Shown: piece by piece, positions 18,410-28,303 of the stretch | How the letters are laid out: each line of letters opens with the position of its first letter | Numbering within the stretch: the stretch's first letter is position 1 | NCBI GenBank assembly: GCA_030263285.1 | Contig: SZYB01000001.1 | Coordinates: 186,001-250,000, forward strand | Direction: 5' to 3' | Length of the DNA: 64,000 bases | Source of the DNA: Bergeyella sp. | GTDB taxonomy: Bacteria; Bacteroidota; Bacteroidia; Flavobacteriales; Weeksellaceae | Notes under the pieces: model-generated | Databases searched by the model: none | What the model was told of the DNA's origin: nothing | The model's input: the letters and a program-made list of their open reading frames with translations, nothing else | Position numbers and translations under genes: made by a program

Positions 18410-18525
18410 ACATAAAGAAAATACCCTGATCCTCATGTTTTGAATAAAAAATCTTTGTCAAAACTATTTAAGAATCACGGGGAAATACTTAACTTAGTAT
18501 GAAGAATAAAATAAATTTTACTAGT

Positions 18526-19929
18526 ATGTCTGAGTTTGACGTGGTCATTATAGGGTCTGGTCCTGGGGGGTATGTGGCGGCGATACGTGCTGCCCAGTTA
18601 GGTTTTAGAACAGCGATTATAGAGAAGTATCCTACGATGGGGGGGACTTGTCTTAATGTAGGGTGTATACCCTCCAAGGCGCTTCTTGACAGTTCTGAAC
18701 ATTTTGAGAATGCCAAGCGTAATTTTGCCGAACACGGAATTGAGATTTCAGAACTCGGTATAGATCTTAAAAAGATGGTCGAGCGGAAAAATTCTGTGGT
18801 AGATCAGACAACCAAGGGTATTGCCTATCTTATGGATAAAAATAAGATTACAGTCTATGAAGGGGTAGGAAGTTTTGTGAGTGCTACAGAGATCAAAGTC
18901 ACCAGAAAAGATAATTCTTCCGAGAGTATAAAAACCCGGTATGTTATTATTGCTACCGGTTCCAAGCCCGTTTCTCTTCCTTTCATTACAATAGACAAAG
19001 AGCGAATTATTACCTCTACGGAAGCACTTAATCTTACCCAAATCCCTAGACATTTACTTGTTATTGGAGGAGGGGTGATAGGTCTAGAGTTGGGTTCTGT
19101 CTATCTTAGGTTGGGTGCAGAGGTTACCGTGATAGAGTACCTTGACAAAATAACGCCGGGAATGGATGGTGCACTTTCCAAAGAATTGCTGAAAGTACTG
19201 AAAAAACAGGGGATGAAGTTTTGGCTTTCTACTACTGTGACCAAAGTAGAAAGGAAAGGAGATAAAGTTATTGTAGAAGCTAAGGATAAGAAAGGCGAGG
19301 TGCTCAGCCTGGAGGGGGATTACGCTTTGGTGGCTGTGGGGAGGAGACCGTATACCGATGGGCTTAACCTAGAGGCTGTGAAGGTGAAACTAGATGATAA
19401 GGGCAGGGTAGAGGTAAATGAAAATTTGCAAACCAATATCCCGAACATATATGCCATAGGGGATGTAGTGAAAGGAGCCATGCTCGCGCATAAAGCGGAG
19501 GAGGAGGGTATATTTGTGGTGGAATCTCTCGCAGGGCAAAATCCTCATATCAATTATAATCTCATTCCTGGTGTAATATATACTTGGCCGGAAGTGGCGG
19601 GTGTGGGGTATACCGAAGAGCAAGCCAAAGAAAAGGGTATTTCCTACAAGGTCGGAAGTTTCCCTATGCGTGCCTTGGGCAGAAGCAGAGCTTCAGGAGA
19701 TACGGATGGATTTGTAAAAATAATAGCAGATGAGAAAACCGATGAGGTCATTGGTTTTCATATGATAGGGGCAAGAGCCGCAGATCTTATAGCAGATGGA
19801 GTTACGGCTATGGAGTTTAGGGCCAGTGCAGAAGATATCGCGAGAATGTCTCATGCACATCCTACCTATGCAGAAGCTGTGAGGGAGGCGGCTCTGGATG
19901 CAACAGAAAAGAGAGCCTTACACATGTGA
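18526..19929 (+). CDS. lpd: Dihydrolipoyl dehydrogenase
   Basis: 467 residues from the ATG at 18526; an ATG nine codons earlier (18499) is possible, but the FAD-binding strand FDVVIIGSGPGGYVAAIRAA begins right after the later one. Redox disulfide in GGTCLNVGCIPSKALL, NAD-binding VIGGGVIGLELGS, and the C-terminal active base in HAHPTYAE. E3 component of 2-oxoacid dehydrogenases and glycine cleavage; other subunits are not nearby. Confidence 0.96.
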   Translation: MSEFDVVIIGSGPGGYVAAIRAAQLGFRTAIIEKYPTMGGTCLNVGCIPSKALLDSSEHFENAKRNFAEHGIEISELGIDLKKMVERKNSVVDQTTKGIAYLMDKNKITVYEGVGSFVSATEIKVTRKDNSSESIKTRYVIIATGSKPVSLPFITIDKERIITSTEALNLTQIPRHLLVIGGGVIGLELGSVYLRLGAEVTVIEYLDKITPGMDGALSKELLKVLKKQGMKFWLSTTVTKVERKGDKVIVEAKDKKGEVLSLEGDYALVAVGRRPYTDGLNLEAVKVKLDDKGRVEVNENLQTNIPNIYAIGDVVKGAMLAHKAEEEGIFVVESLAGQNPHINYNLIPGVIYTWPEVAGVGYTEEQAKEKGISYKVGSFPMRALGRSRASGDTDGFVKIIADEKTDEVIGFHMIGARAADLIADGVTAMEFRASAEDIARMSHAHPTYAEAVREAALDATEKRALHM

Positions 19930-19993
19930 GGTTCTGGTTTATAGTGTCTGTGTAACAGAATTCTACAGAAATTAGCCGAAAGAAAAGGGACTT

Positions 19994-21352
19994 ATGAAGC
20001 CAGCGTTAGCGAAAGGCACTCGGGATTTTTCCCCTGCGGAAATAGCAAAGAGAAGGTACATAATACAGGGATTGCAAAAGAATTTTGAGGCTTTTGGCTT
20101 TGAGCCTTTGGAAACCCCCAGTTTTGAGTTGCTTTCTACTCTTACAGGCAAATATGGAGAGGAGGGGGATCGGTTGATGTTTAAAATCTTAAATTCCGGG
20201 GATTTTTCTTCGGGTATAGACGAGAAAGACTGGTCTGCGAGAGATGTAAAAAAAATCACTCAGCAGGTGTCGGAAAAAGCTCTTCGTTATGACCTTACAG
20301 TGCCTTTTGCCAGATACGTTTCCATGAATCTTTCCAGGCTTAATTTTCCGTTTAGGAGATACCAGATACAGCCTGTATGGCGTGCAGACAGACCGCAAAG
20401 GGGCAGGTATAGAGAGTTTTTACAATGCGATGCGGATATTGTAGGAAGTAAAAGTCTTTGGCAAGAGATAGATCTCATACTCCTTTACCAAAAAGCATTT
20501 TCAGATCTTTCTCTTCCCATAAGGATACATATTAACAACCGAAAGATTCTTTCTGGTCTTGCGCAGTATGCAAATATCTCGGATCAGCTTATTGATTTTA
20601 CTACAGCACTTGACAAACTGGATAAGATAGGAGAAGAGGGTGTGATTATGGAACTTCGATCCAAAAATATTTCTGAAGAATCTATTGATAAACTTAGTTT
20701 TTTATTTAAAAGACACGATCCTTCCAGAGTTTTGGATCTTTTGGAAGGGTATTTCTCTTCCGTAGATATTGGGAAAAAGGGGTTGGAAGAGCTTAGATTT
20801 GTGCTTGAGAATGCTTATGCCTTGGAAGTTAAAGAAGAGAATTTGGTCTTTGATATTACCCTTGCAAGAGGATTGGAATATTATACCGGAGCCATTTTTG
20901 AGGTAAAGCCTTTGGGGGTGGATTCCAATTCTATAGGGGGAGGGGGAAGATACGATAATCTTACTGAGGTTTTTGGTATAAAAAATATATCGGGTGTTGG
21001 GATTTCTTTTGGACTGGATAGAATCTATCTGCTGTTGGAGGCTTTGGGTTTGTTTCCGAAAGAATTGGATGAGGGATTTGTGACAGATTATCTGTTTGCA
21101 AACTATGGATTAAGAGAGGCTTTGTTTTCCCAAAGTATCATATCACAGCTCAGAGTAAAAGGAGTTTCTGCGGAACTCTATCCGGATACAAATAAGATGA
21201 AAAAATTCTTCGCTTATTCAGAAAAGAAAAAAATAAAAAATCTGGTTTTTATAGGAGAAACGGAGCTGCTAAATAAAACTATTACTATAAAAAATCAAGT
21301 AAATGGCTTCCAAGAAACGTTGCCTGTTTCTGAATTTTTAGCCCAATTTTGA
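19994..21352 (+). CDS. hisS: Histidyl-tRNA synthetase
   Basis: 452 residues, class II synthetase. Starts with [15 protein letters not shown]. Motif 2 is in [23 protein letters not shown]. Histidine A loop [14 protein letters not shown], motif 3 region [14 protein letters not shown] and the C-terminal anticodon-binding domain are all present. ATG start 65 bases after lpd. Intact. Confidence 0.97.
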   Translation: MKPALAKGTRDFSPAEIAKRRYIIQGLQKNFEAFGFEPLETPSFELLSTLTGKYGEEGDRLMFKILNSGDFSSGIDEKDWSARDVKKITQQVSEKALRYDLTVPFARYVSMNLSRLNFPFRRYQIQPVWRADRPQRGRYREFLQCDADIVGSKSLWQEIDLILLYQKAFSDLSLPIRIHINNRKILSGLAQYANISDQLIDFTTALDKLDKIGEEGVIMELRSKNISEESIDKLSFLFKRHDPSRVLDLLEGYFSSVDIGKKGLEELRFVLENAYALEVKEENLVFDITLARGLEYYTGAIFEVKPLGVDSNSIGGGGRYDNLTEVFGIKNISGVGISFGLDRIYLLLEALGLFPKELDEGFVTDYLFANYGLREALFSQSIISQLRVKGVSAELYPDTNKMKKFFAYSEKKKIKNLVFIGETELLNKTITIKNQVNGFQETLPVSEFLAQF

Positions 21353-21534
21353 GTTTATGAAAATGCTTTTTGGTCGTTTTTTGTCTTATCTCTCTGTGTA
21401 TGAGTGAAGGGAGGACGGTAAAGAAAAAAATGAGCAGGGGAAGAGATAGGTGGAGTATAGAATATGTAAACCTGAATAGCGTCTGTGGGACTTGAGCGGG
21501 CAGAGATAAATACAGAAAGAAAGGTTGTGCCAAA

Positions 21535-22350
21535 ATGATTTTAGGTGACGGTTTTATTTACAGAAGGCCGAACGATTTGTTTTTATCGACAATAGTGGAC
21601 AGCTATTTTTATATTGATACGAATCTTGGTAGGTTGACCTTTCATCCGGAATATGTTGTTCCCTTTCCACAAATAACTTTCGGTTATTTTTTTAATCATC
21701 CTTTTTTAGTTACCCATCTCAATACAAATAATGCTGTTACGGTAAATATTGTGGTTTCCAGAATTTCAACTCAAAAAATAATAATACAGCCCACTACAAA
21801 AAGAATCAGAATTATCGGAGCACATTTAAAACCTTTTGGTTTGGCTTATTTTACCCGACAGCCTGTCAATAGACTACCCTGGCTGATTGACGCAGAAGAA
21901 TTATTTGGCAACGTTGCCGAGAAGTTCGCAAAAAGAATAAATGACTGCCAAAAAGCCGAACAAATGTTTAGCGAGGTAGAAAAAGTATTTTTAGATAACA
22001 TACTTATTCGGGATTTATCGCTTATCACAGAAGTTACCGGACTGATTGAGAAAAATGTGGGAAACATCAAGATATCCGAATTATCCAGACAATTAGGTGT
22101 TTTAGAACGAACGATCAGAAACCATTTTTACAACCATATTGGTTGCTCACCCAAAGAATATTTACGGATTGTAAAACTGAAACAGGTTGTATACGAATTA
22201 AAGCATTCGCAAAAATCATTAACCCATATTGCCCACGATAATGATTATTTTGACCAGGCACATTTCATTCACGAAATAAAAGGCATTACGGGACGATCAC
22301 CTAATCAACTCAGAAAAGAAATTCCGACTTTCCGTTTTTTACAATTTTAA
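21535..22350 (+). CDS. AraC family transcriptional regulator
   Basis: 271 residues. The N-terminal about 150 residues form a beta-rich sensor-like domain (INL of the DUF6597 type, judged by layout FIYRRPNDLFLSTIVDSY). The C-terminal about 100 residues are an AraC/XylS double helix-turn-helix: NIKISELSRQLGVLERTIRN and a second at SLTHIAHDNDYFDQAHFIHE, ending KGITGRSPNQLRKE. It likely controls the following YceI and membrane-protein genes. Codon choice looks more varied than in the flanking hisS and alaS, suggesting transfer (impression, not computed). Confidence 0.9.
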   Translation: MILGDGFIYRRPNDLFLSTIVDSYFYIDTNLGRLTFHPEYVVPFPQITFGYFFNHPFLVTHLNTNNAVTVNIVVSRISTQKIIIQPTTKRIRIIGAHLKPFGLAYFTRQPVNRLPWLIDAEELFGNVAEKFAKRINDCQKAEQMFSEVEKVFLDNILIRDLSLITEVTGLIEKNVGNIKISELSRQLGVLERTIRNHFYNHIGCSPKEYLRIVKLKQVVYELKHSQKSLTHIAHDNDYFDQAHFIHEIKGITGRSPNQLRKEIPTFRFLQF

Positions 22351-22400
22351 TTTATTTGGCTAAACGATCTTTGTCGCAAGAAATTTAAAATAGTAGGACA

Positions 22401-22928
22401 ATGAAAACAATGACAATTTTGGCAGTATCATTATTGGCGACGACCCGTCTTTCTTTTACCGGTCAAAAGGGAGCAGAGCAGGGAAAAGTTGAGTTTAGCA
22501 TCAAAAAAGCACTGTCGACCGTGAAGGGTCAATTCAAAAAGTTTGATTATAAAATTAAAATCGACGAAAGCGGTTCGGGAACCATCAGTGGAACGGCTGA
22601 AATAGCAAGTGTTGTGACAAACAGTGCAATGAGGGACCGACACCTACAAAATGAAAAGTGGTTTTATGCCAAAAGATTTCCGCAGATTGTTATTCAATCT
22701 CATAAAATCTCCAGGCAAAAGGAGGGGGAATATATTGGGACATTTGAAATTAAAATTAAAGGTAAGTCGCAGACAAAAGACATTCCCTTTACAATCATAA
22801 CGGATGGAAATAAGAAAACCCTAATTTCAACATTTAAATTATCCATTGGTTCATTTGACATTGGTGGTGGCTTTGTCGGCTATTTGGTTGGCGATGAGGT
22901 AACAGTTAATCTGAATCTACCTTTTTAA
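22401..22928 (+). CDS. YceI-like lipid-binding secreted protein
   Basis: 175 residues. N-terminal signal peptide (MKTMTILAVSLLATTRLSF). The rest has the YceI lipocalin-like pattern: VEFSIKKALSTVKGQFKKF at the start, RDRHLQNEKWFYAKRFPQI in the middle and KSQTKDIPFTI before the last strands. YceI family proteins bind polyisoprenoids in the periplasm; the in vivo role here is unknown. Fifty bases after the AraC gene and just before a membrane protein, same strand, so probably one expression unit. Confidence 0.88.
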   Translation: MKTMTILAVSLLATTRLSFTGQKGAEQGKVEFSIKKALSTVKGQFKKFDYKIKIDESGSGTISGTAEIASVVTNSAMRDRHLQNEKWFYAKRFPQIVIQSHKISRQKEGEYIGTFEIKIKGKSQTKDIPFTIITDGNKKTLISTFKLSIGSFDIGGGFVGYLVGDEVTVNLNLPF

Positions 22929-22949
22929 AACTTTTTAGAATCGGTGATC

Positions 22950-23396
22950 ATGAAACGCAAGATTATTGTGAGGATTCATCTTATTGCTACGATTATCGCA
23001 GCATTGACCATCGCCACATTTTTTACCCTTTCTCTTATTGCAGAAATCAAAGGCGATAAAATACTTATAAAAGGTGTGAAAGCGTTTATCTTGTGTGCGT
23101 TGCCAATTATGGTTTTGGCTATGCCCACACTAAAAATAACAGGGGACCAACTTGCAGGAAAATCAAAAAACCTGCTTGTGCTGGCAAAGGTAAAAAGAAT
23201 GAAATGGGTTATTGTCAATGGCATGGGCTTGATGCTATTGGCAGTTTTTTTATATTATCGTTCACATTATCAGTCAATAGACGATATTTTTTTTGTTGCC
23301 CAAATTGCAGAATTTGGACTGGGATTAACCAATTTGACAATAGTAATTCTCAACGCAAGGGATGGGTTTCAGTTATCGGGCATACTAAAAGAATAA
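22950..23396 (+). CDS. Four-helix integral membrane protein of unknown family
   Basis: 148 residues from the ATG at 22950; a GTG two codons upstream is also in frame. Four hydrophobic segments at about 8-28, 44-60, 85-101 and 115-135, with small polar loops rich in Lys (KSKNLLVLAKVKRMK). I do not recognise a family. Position directly after the YceI-like gene and under the same apparent AraC control suggests a linked function, but this is context only. Confidence 0.75.
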   Translation: MKRKIIVRIHLIATIIAALTIATFFTLSLIAEIKGDKILIKGVKAFILCALPIMVLAMPTLKITGDQLAGKSKNLLVLAKVKRMKWVIVNGMGLMLLAVFLYYRSHYQSIDDIFFVAQIAEFGLGLTNLTIVILNARDGFQLSGILKE

Positions 23397-23559
23397 TGAG
23401 AAAGACAAAGAAAGACCCATCCGGGGTTTTACGTAGCCGATCGTGCTTTTGTTTCGATAGGGCATTGAGGGGGGAATATAAAACCGCCTTGCAATGGGTG
23501 AGTATTCAATGTTTTGCTACGGATAAAACGTTTATTAAGGCGCTTTGTGTTTAGTTTTG

Positions 23560-23567
23560 TACTTTTG
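23560..23567 (+). promoter_or_regulatory. -7 promoter element of alaS
   Basis: TACTTTTG, exact TAnnTTTG match. It overlaps a GTG that is in frame with alaS at 23567, so it argues that translation starts at the downstream ATG (23597). Confidence 0.65.
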
Positions 23568-23596
23568 TGGCAGTTATAACTCGGCAATTTTATTAC

Positions 23597-26215
23597 ATGA
23601 CTTCTAAGGAAATACGACAGGAATTTTTGGATTTTTTTGAAGAGAAAAGGCATCTTATCGTGCCCTCTGCTCCCATTGTCTTAAAGGATGACCCTACGCT
23701 TATGTTTTCTAATTCTGGCATGACACAGTTCAAGGATTATTTTTTGGGATACAGAACTCCAAAAAATAGAAGAATTGCCGATACACAAAAATGCCTTCGT
23801 GTCTCTGGAAAACATAATGATCTGGACGATGTAGGGAGGGATACTTATCATCATACGATGTTTGAGATGCTGGGGAGCTGGTCTTTTGGGGATTATTTTA
23901 AGAAAGAGGCTATTGCTTGGGCTTGGGAGCTTTTAATAGACCGTTATAAAGTTTCTCCGGAGGATATTTATGTAACGATTTTTGAAGGGGATATTTCCGA
24001 GAATTTGGAAAAAGACGAAGAGGCTTTCGGTTTCTGGAAGGCTCATGTATCGGAAGATAGAATATTATTAGGGAACAAAAAAGATAATTTTTGGGAGATG
24101 GGAGAGAGCGGTCCTTGTGGACCCTGTTCCGAGATTCATATAGACCTTAGGTCTGAGACGGAAAAACAGAGAATTTTGGGTAAAGATCTGGTAAACAAAG
24201 ATCACCCGCAAGTATTGGAGATATGGAATCTGGTTTTTATGGAATTCAACAGAAAATCCGATGGTACTTTAGAAAAACTACCTACGAGGCACGTAGACAC
24301 GGGAATGGGGTTTGAACGGCTTTGCATGGCGCTCCAGGGAAAAGAATCTACTTATGATTCAGATATTTTTTCCCCTCTTATAGAAAGGGTAGAAAGAATT
24401 TCTGGTAAGAGATACACAGCAAAATTAGAGGACGAGAAAGATATTGCCATGCGTGTGGTGGTAGATCACATACGGGCAGTCACCTTTGCCATTGCAGACG
24501 GGCAGTTGCCTTCTAATAATGGTGCGGGTTATGTGATAAGAAGGATATTGAGACGGGCAGTCTCCTATGCTTATCGTTTTTTAGGTACAGATCAGCCATT
24601 TTTTTATAAGCTGGTAGAGGTACTGAAAAACCAGATGGGGAGCTTTTTTCCTGAGTTGATTTCCCAGAAAAAACTTATCATAGAGGTGATAAAAGAAGAG
24701 GAGGTTGCGTTTTTCAAAACTATAGCACACGGATTGGTACGTGTGGAAAAGCTGATTTCCGATACTCTGAAAAGGGGGGGGGATATCCTTGCCGGCAAGG
24801 ATATTTTCGAGCTTTATGACACCTATGGTTTTCCAGATGATCTTACCAGAATTCTTGCAGAAGAAAAGGGGCTTACCCTTGATATCAGCTCCTTTGAGCA
24901 GGAACAAAAAAAGGCCAAAGAGAGATCTAAAGGAGCAGCACAAAGCAAAGTTTATGATTGGGTAGTTCTCAAAGATGCTCCGGAAAAATTTGTAGGTTAC
25001 GATGTTTTGAGCATAAAAACACAGATTACCCGTTATAGAAAGATGGAGAGTAAGGAGGGGGTGTTGTATCAGATTGTGCTTGAAAACACTCCGTTTTATC
25101 CCGAAGGCGGGGGACAGATAGGAGATACAGGATATATTGTTCCTCTTGAGAGGGGGCAGGGGCGGGATAGAGTACAAGTCTTGGATACTAAGAAAGAAAA
25201 TGGACTCATTATCTCTTCGGTGAAAACTCTTCCGGAAAATCCTGGTGCTGTTTTTTTTGCCGAAGTAGATGAGAATAGAAGACTGGCTACTCAAAAAAAT
25301 CATTCGGTTACGCATCTTTTGCACGAGGCATTGCGAAATATTTTGGGGGATCACGTAGAGCAGAAGGGTTCTTATGTGGGTCCGGACTATCTCCGTTTTG
25401 ATTTTTCTCATTTTTCAAAATTGACAGATGAAGAAACGGAGAGGATAGAGAACGATGTAAACGAGAAAATAAAAGAAAATATTCCTCTTAAAGAGTCTCG
25501 CCATGTTCCTATAAAGCAGGCGTTGGATAGCGGGGTGAGGGCGTTATTTGGAGAAAAATATGGAGATTTTGTACGTCTCATAGAGTTTGGACTCTCTAGA
25601 GAACTTTGTGGGGGGACGCACGTGCAAAATACGGGGGAGATTGGTCATTTTAAAATACTATCAGAAAATTCCGTTGCTGCAGGCATACGCAGGATAGAGG
25701 CAATTTCCGGTAATGCTTATAACGCTTATGTGGAGAATATAGAGCAACAATTTATCAAGGCTTCTGTGCTTTTAAAATCCAAAGATCTTACCAGGGCCAT
25801 AAAAAAACTTTTGGAAGAGAATAAAAAGTTAAGTTCGGAAATAGAAATACTGAAAAAAGAAAAAGTAAAGTCTGAGGTATTAAGTTGGAAGTCTGATTTT
25901 ATTGACAAGGGAAATAAAAAACTTCTAGTAAAAAAAACCTCCATGGATGTCGAAAGCATAAAGGATGTTGTTTTTCAATTAAAAAGGGGAGTGTCCGGTG
26001 CTGTTATTATTATTTTTTCCAAAAAAAATGATAAGCCCTTTATTTCTGTCGGGGTTTCGGACGATTTGGTCTCTGTCTATCAGGCAGTAAATGTGGTGAA
26101 TGAATTGGCAGCAGAAATTAGGGGCGGCGGTGGCGGAAATGCGGGTTTTGCTGCAGCTGGAGGGAAATATCTGGAAGGGATAGAAAAGGCCTATCAAAAG
26201 GCTCTGGAGTTGTAA
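23597..26215 (+). CDS. alaS: Alanyl-tRNA synthetase
   Basis: 872 residues from the ATG at 23597 (MTSKEIRQEFLDFFEEKRH, the normal N-terminus); an upstream in-frame GTG lies inside the promoter. Aminoacylation domain with FSNSGMTQFKDYFLG and TRHVDTGMGFERL, editing domain with HSVTHLLHEAL and CGGTHVQNTGEIGHF, and the C-terminal coiled coil (about 700-745) plus DHHA1/C-Ala domain ending in RGGGGGNAGFAAAGG. A G9 run (24774-24782) lies in the linker. Complete. Confidence 0.97.
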   Translation: MTSKEIRQEFLDFFEEKRHLIVPSAPIVLKDDPTLMFSNSGMTQFKDYFLGYRTPKNRRIADTQKCLRVSGKHNDLDDVGRDTYHHTMFEMLGSWSFGDYFKKEAIAWAWELLIDRYKVSPEDIYVTIFEGDISENLEKDEEAFGFWKAHVSEDRILLGNKKDNFWEMGESGPCGPCSEIHIDLRSETEKQRILGKDLVNKDHPQVLEIWNLVFMEFNRKSDGTLEKLPTRHVDTGMGFERLCMALQGKESTYDSDIFSPLIERVERISGKRYTAKLEDEKDIAMRVVVDHIRAVTFAIADGQLPSNNGAGYVIRRILRRAVSYAYRFLGTDQPFFYKLVEVLKNQMGSFFPELISQKKLIIEVIKEEEVAFFKTIAHGLVRVEKLISDTLKRGGDILAGKDIFELYDTYGFPDDLTRILAEEKGLTLDISSFEQEQKKAKERSKGAAQSKVYDWVVLKDAPEKFVGYDVLSIKTQITRYRKMESKEGVLYQIVLENTPFYPEGGGQIGDTGYIVPLERGQGRDRVQVLDTKKENGLIISSVKTLPENPGAVFFAEVDENRRLATQKNHSVTHLLHEALRNILGDHVEQKGSYVGPDYLRFDFSHFSKLTDEETERIENDVNEKIKENIPLKESRHVPIKQALDSGVRALFGEKYGDFVRLIEFGLSRELCGGTHVQNTGEIGHFKILSENSVAAGIRRIEAISGNAYNAYVENIEQQFIKASVLLKSKDLTRAIKKLLEENKKLSSEIEILKKEKVKSEVLSWKSDFIDKGNKKLLVKKTSMDVESIKDVVFQLKRGVSGAVIIIFSKKNDKPFISVGVSDDLVSVYQAVNVVNELAAEIRGGGGGNAGFAAAGGKYLEGIEKAYQKALEL

Positions 26216-26229
26216 GTTTTTTTAATTTT

Positions 26230-27003
26230 TCAGAGAGCATTCTTCCATGTTCTGCTTAATGAGACAAAATCTTCTACAGAAAGTTCTTCGGCTCTTTTTT
26301 CCAGAAAAGGATGTGAGAGTATGTGTTCTGGAATTTGGAGTGTTTTTAAAGAGTTAGAGAGTTTTTTTCTTCTTTGGTTGAAGCCTGTTCTTACTATGGA
26401 TCTGAAAAGTGTGTCCACCTCTTCTATATTTTTTTGAGAAGTTCTTGTGAGTCTTATCACCCCCGATTTTACCTTGGGCGGAGGAGAAAATACCCTCTCA
26501 CCTACGGTAAAGAGATACTCTACCCTATAGCGGGCTTGTATGAGTACCGAGAGTATTCCGTAGGATTTTGTTTTGGGCAGGGAGCTCACCCTTTCTGCTA
26601 CTTCTTTTTGGAACATACCCACCACTTCCGGAATTTGTGTCTGGTAATCCAGAATTTTGAAGAGAATTTGGGAAGAGATATTATAGGGGAAGTTTCCGAT
26701 TATTTTTATTTGTTTTCCCTGTGCGAAATTAAAATTTGTTTTTAAAAAATCCCCTATAAAGCATCGCGGAGAGATTTGCGAAGTATAATTTTCTAACAGG
26801 TATTCTATAGAATCTTTGTCGATTTCTGCCAAAAAGACAGTGGCGTTTTTTTTGAGCAGATACCTAGTGAGGACTCCTGTACCAGGTCCTACTTCGACCA
26901 CATTCTCTTCGTCCTTTACCTCTAGGGCGTGCACTATTTTTTTTGCGATATTCTCGTCGGTAAGAAAATGCTGCCCAAGATGTTTTTTCGCTTTTACAAC
27001 CAA
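26230..27003 (-). CDS. rsmA: 16S rRNA dimethyladenosine transferase RsmA (KsgA)
   Basis: 257 residues. Dimethylates A1518 and A1519 of 16S rRNA. KKHLGQHFLTDENIAKKI is the family N-terminus. AdoMet loop VVEVGPGTGVLT follows, and the catalytic NFPYNISSQIL lies in the middle. The start is a TTG at 27003; no ATG lies in frame before the conserved region. Convergent with alaS (14 bases apart) and divergent from ftsX. Confidence 0.95.
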   Translation of the reverse strand: MVVKAKKHLGQHFLTDENIAKKIVHALEVKDEENVVEVGPGTGVLTRYLLKKNATVFLAEIDKDSIEYLLENYTSQISPRCFIGDFLKTNFNFAQGKQIKIIGNFPYNISSQILFKILDYQTQIPEVVGMFQKEVAERVSSLPKTKSYGILSVLIQARYRVEYLFTVGERVFSPPPKVKSGVIRLTRTSQKNIEEVDTLFRSIVRTGFNQRRKKLSNSLKTLQIPEHILSHPFLEKRAEELSVEDFVSLSRTWKNAL

Positions 27004-27064
27004 TACTTTCTGTTTTCTGTTTCGGGGATAAATTTCGTAAATATTTTAGTAATTTAGCCGAAAA

Positions 27065-27072
27065 TATTTTTG
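27065..27072 (+). promoter_or_regulatory. -7 promoter element of ftsX
   Basis: TATTTTTG, exact TAnnTTTG match, ending six bases before the ATG at 27079. The transcript would have almost no leader. Confidence 0.55.
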
Positions 27073-27078
27073 TCTTTC

Positions 27079-27978
27079 ATGGCTCAGACAGCAGATGATT
27101 TTAATAGAAAGAGGCTTCGTTCAAGTAATATCACGGTGGTAGTCTCCATAGCGCTTGTGCTTTTTCTTTTGGGACTTATGGGGCTCATCCTTATCAATGC
27201 ACAGAGATATTCCGATTATGTAAAAGAGCAGTTGGTGGTCAGTGTTTTTTTTGATGAAAATTATTCGACTAAAGATGCGGGCAAATTGTCCCGGTTGGAG
27301 CAATCGGCTCTAAACACCATACAGGGTTTTCCTTTTGTGAAAAATGCAAGATACATCAGCAGAGATAAGGCAGCCGAAGAAGCCAGGAAAAGCATGGGAA
27401 TAGAATCAGATGCTCTTTTTGATAAAAACATATTTCCCTCTTCTGTAGAGGTTTCCTTAAGATCAAATTATGTTTCTCCAGAAAAAATAGAGGAAATTAT
27501 CAAACAACTTGCCAGTGTTTCGGGTGTGAGAGAAGTGAAAAACAACAGCAAGGTGATGTTTGAGATTTATGATAGCTTGGACAGAATCTTAAAATGGATT
27601 CTCGGTTTTTCTGTTCTTTTTCTTGTTCTGGCTATTGTACTTATCAACAATTCTATACGACTGAAGATATTTTCCAAAAGATTTATCATAAAGACCATGC
27701 AGCTGGTGGGAGCCAAGAGGCGTTTTATCCTAAAACCTTTTATAGGGGAGGCTGTACTTTTAGGTTTTCTCGGTTCTCTTTTGGCTCTTTTGGCTCTTTT
27801 TGGGCTTTGGTATTATTTTATGAAAGAAATAGGTCAAGATATTTATCAGGAAGATATCCGTTATATCTTGCTTGTCCTGCTTGTATTTTTGGTAGGCATA
27901 TTTATTACGGTTTTCAGTACTGTCATTGCGACATGGAGGTTTCTAAGCTCTTGTGAAGAGGATTTATATTATTCCTAA
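27079..27978 (+). CDS. ftsX: Cell division permease-like protein FtsX
   Basis: 299 residues from the ATG at 27079 (MAQTADDFNRKRLRSSN). A TTG three codons upstream is in frame but overlaps the promoter. One N-terminal helix (about 20-42), an extracytoplasmic domain of about 130 residues, then three helices (about 175-195, 222-245, 265-290): the FtsX layout. Works with the ATPase FtsE (not in the window) to activate peptidoglycan hydrolases at division. Head of a run ftsX-DUF3098-uppP-truB that is conserved in Bacteroidota. Confidence 0.93.
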   Translation: MAQTADDFNRKRLRSSNITVVVSIALVLFLLGLMGLILINAQRYSDYVKEQLVVSVFFDENYSTKDAGKLSRLEQSALNTIQGFPFVKNARYISRDKAAEEARKSMGIESDALFDKNIFPSSVEVSLRSNYVSPEKIEEIIKQLASVSGVREVKNNSKVMFEIYDSLDRILKWILGFSVLFLVLAIVLINNSIRLKIFSKRFIIKTMQLVGAKRRFILKPFIGEAVLLGFLGSLLALLALFGLWYYFMKEIGQDIYQEDIRYILLVLLVFLVGIFITVFSTVIATWRFLSSCEEDLYYS

Positions 27979-27989
27979 AATTATTTTTT

Positions 27990-28265
27990 ATGTCTAAGGT
28001 TTTTAAAGAATCGGAAAATACTGCCCCTTCGTTTTATTTTGGGAAGAAGAACTACATATTTATGTTGGTGGGGCTGGGTTTTATCACATTAGGATTTTTG
28101 CTCATGTTGGGTTATGATGCAAATACCAGGCCTGACGGGACCCATGATCCCAACTACTGGAATGAGACCATATACTCCGTAAGAAGAGTGAGGGTTGCTC
28201 CGCTTTTGGTTGTCTTAGGCTTCGCCGTGGAAGCATATTCTATACTCTATCTTCCTGAAAAATAA
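27990..28265 (+). CDS. DUF3098 family membrane protein
   Basis: 91 residues with two hydrophobic helices (about 22-43 and 68-87). The segment between carries NYWNETIYSVRRVRVAPLLV, typical of DUF3098. No known function. Eleven bases after ftsX and 38 before uppP, the same order as in other flavobacteria, which suggests an envelope role. Confidence 0.88.
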   Translation: MSKVFKESENTAPSFYFGKKNYIFMLVGLGFITLGFLLMLGYDANTRPDGTHDPNYWNETIYSVRRVRVAPLLVVLGFAVEAYSILYLPEK

Positions 28266-28303
28266 TTTTTATCACTTCTCAGTTATAATAATCATCATTT
28301 TTT

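Noticed and set aside
24581-25411. 276-codon reverse frame
   Set aside because: Entirely antisense to alaS; composition is that of a shadow frame with no domain.
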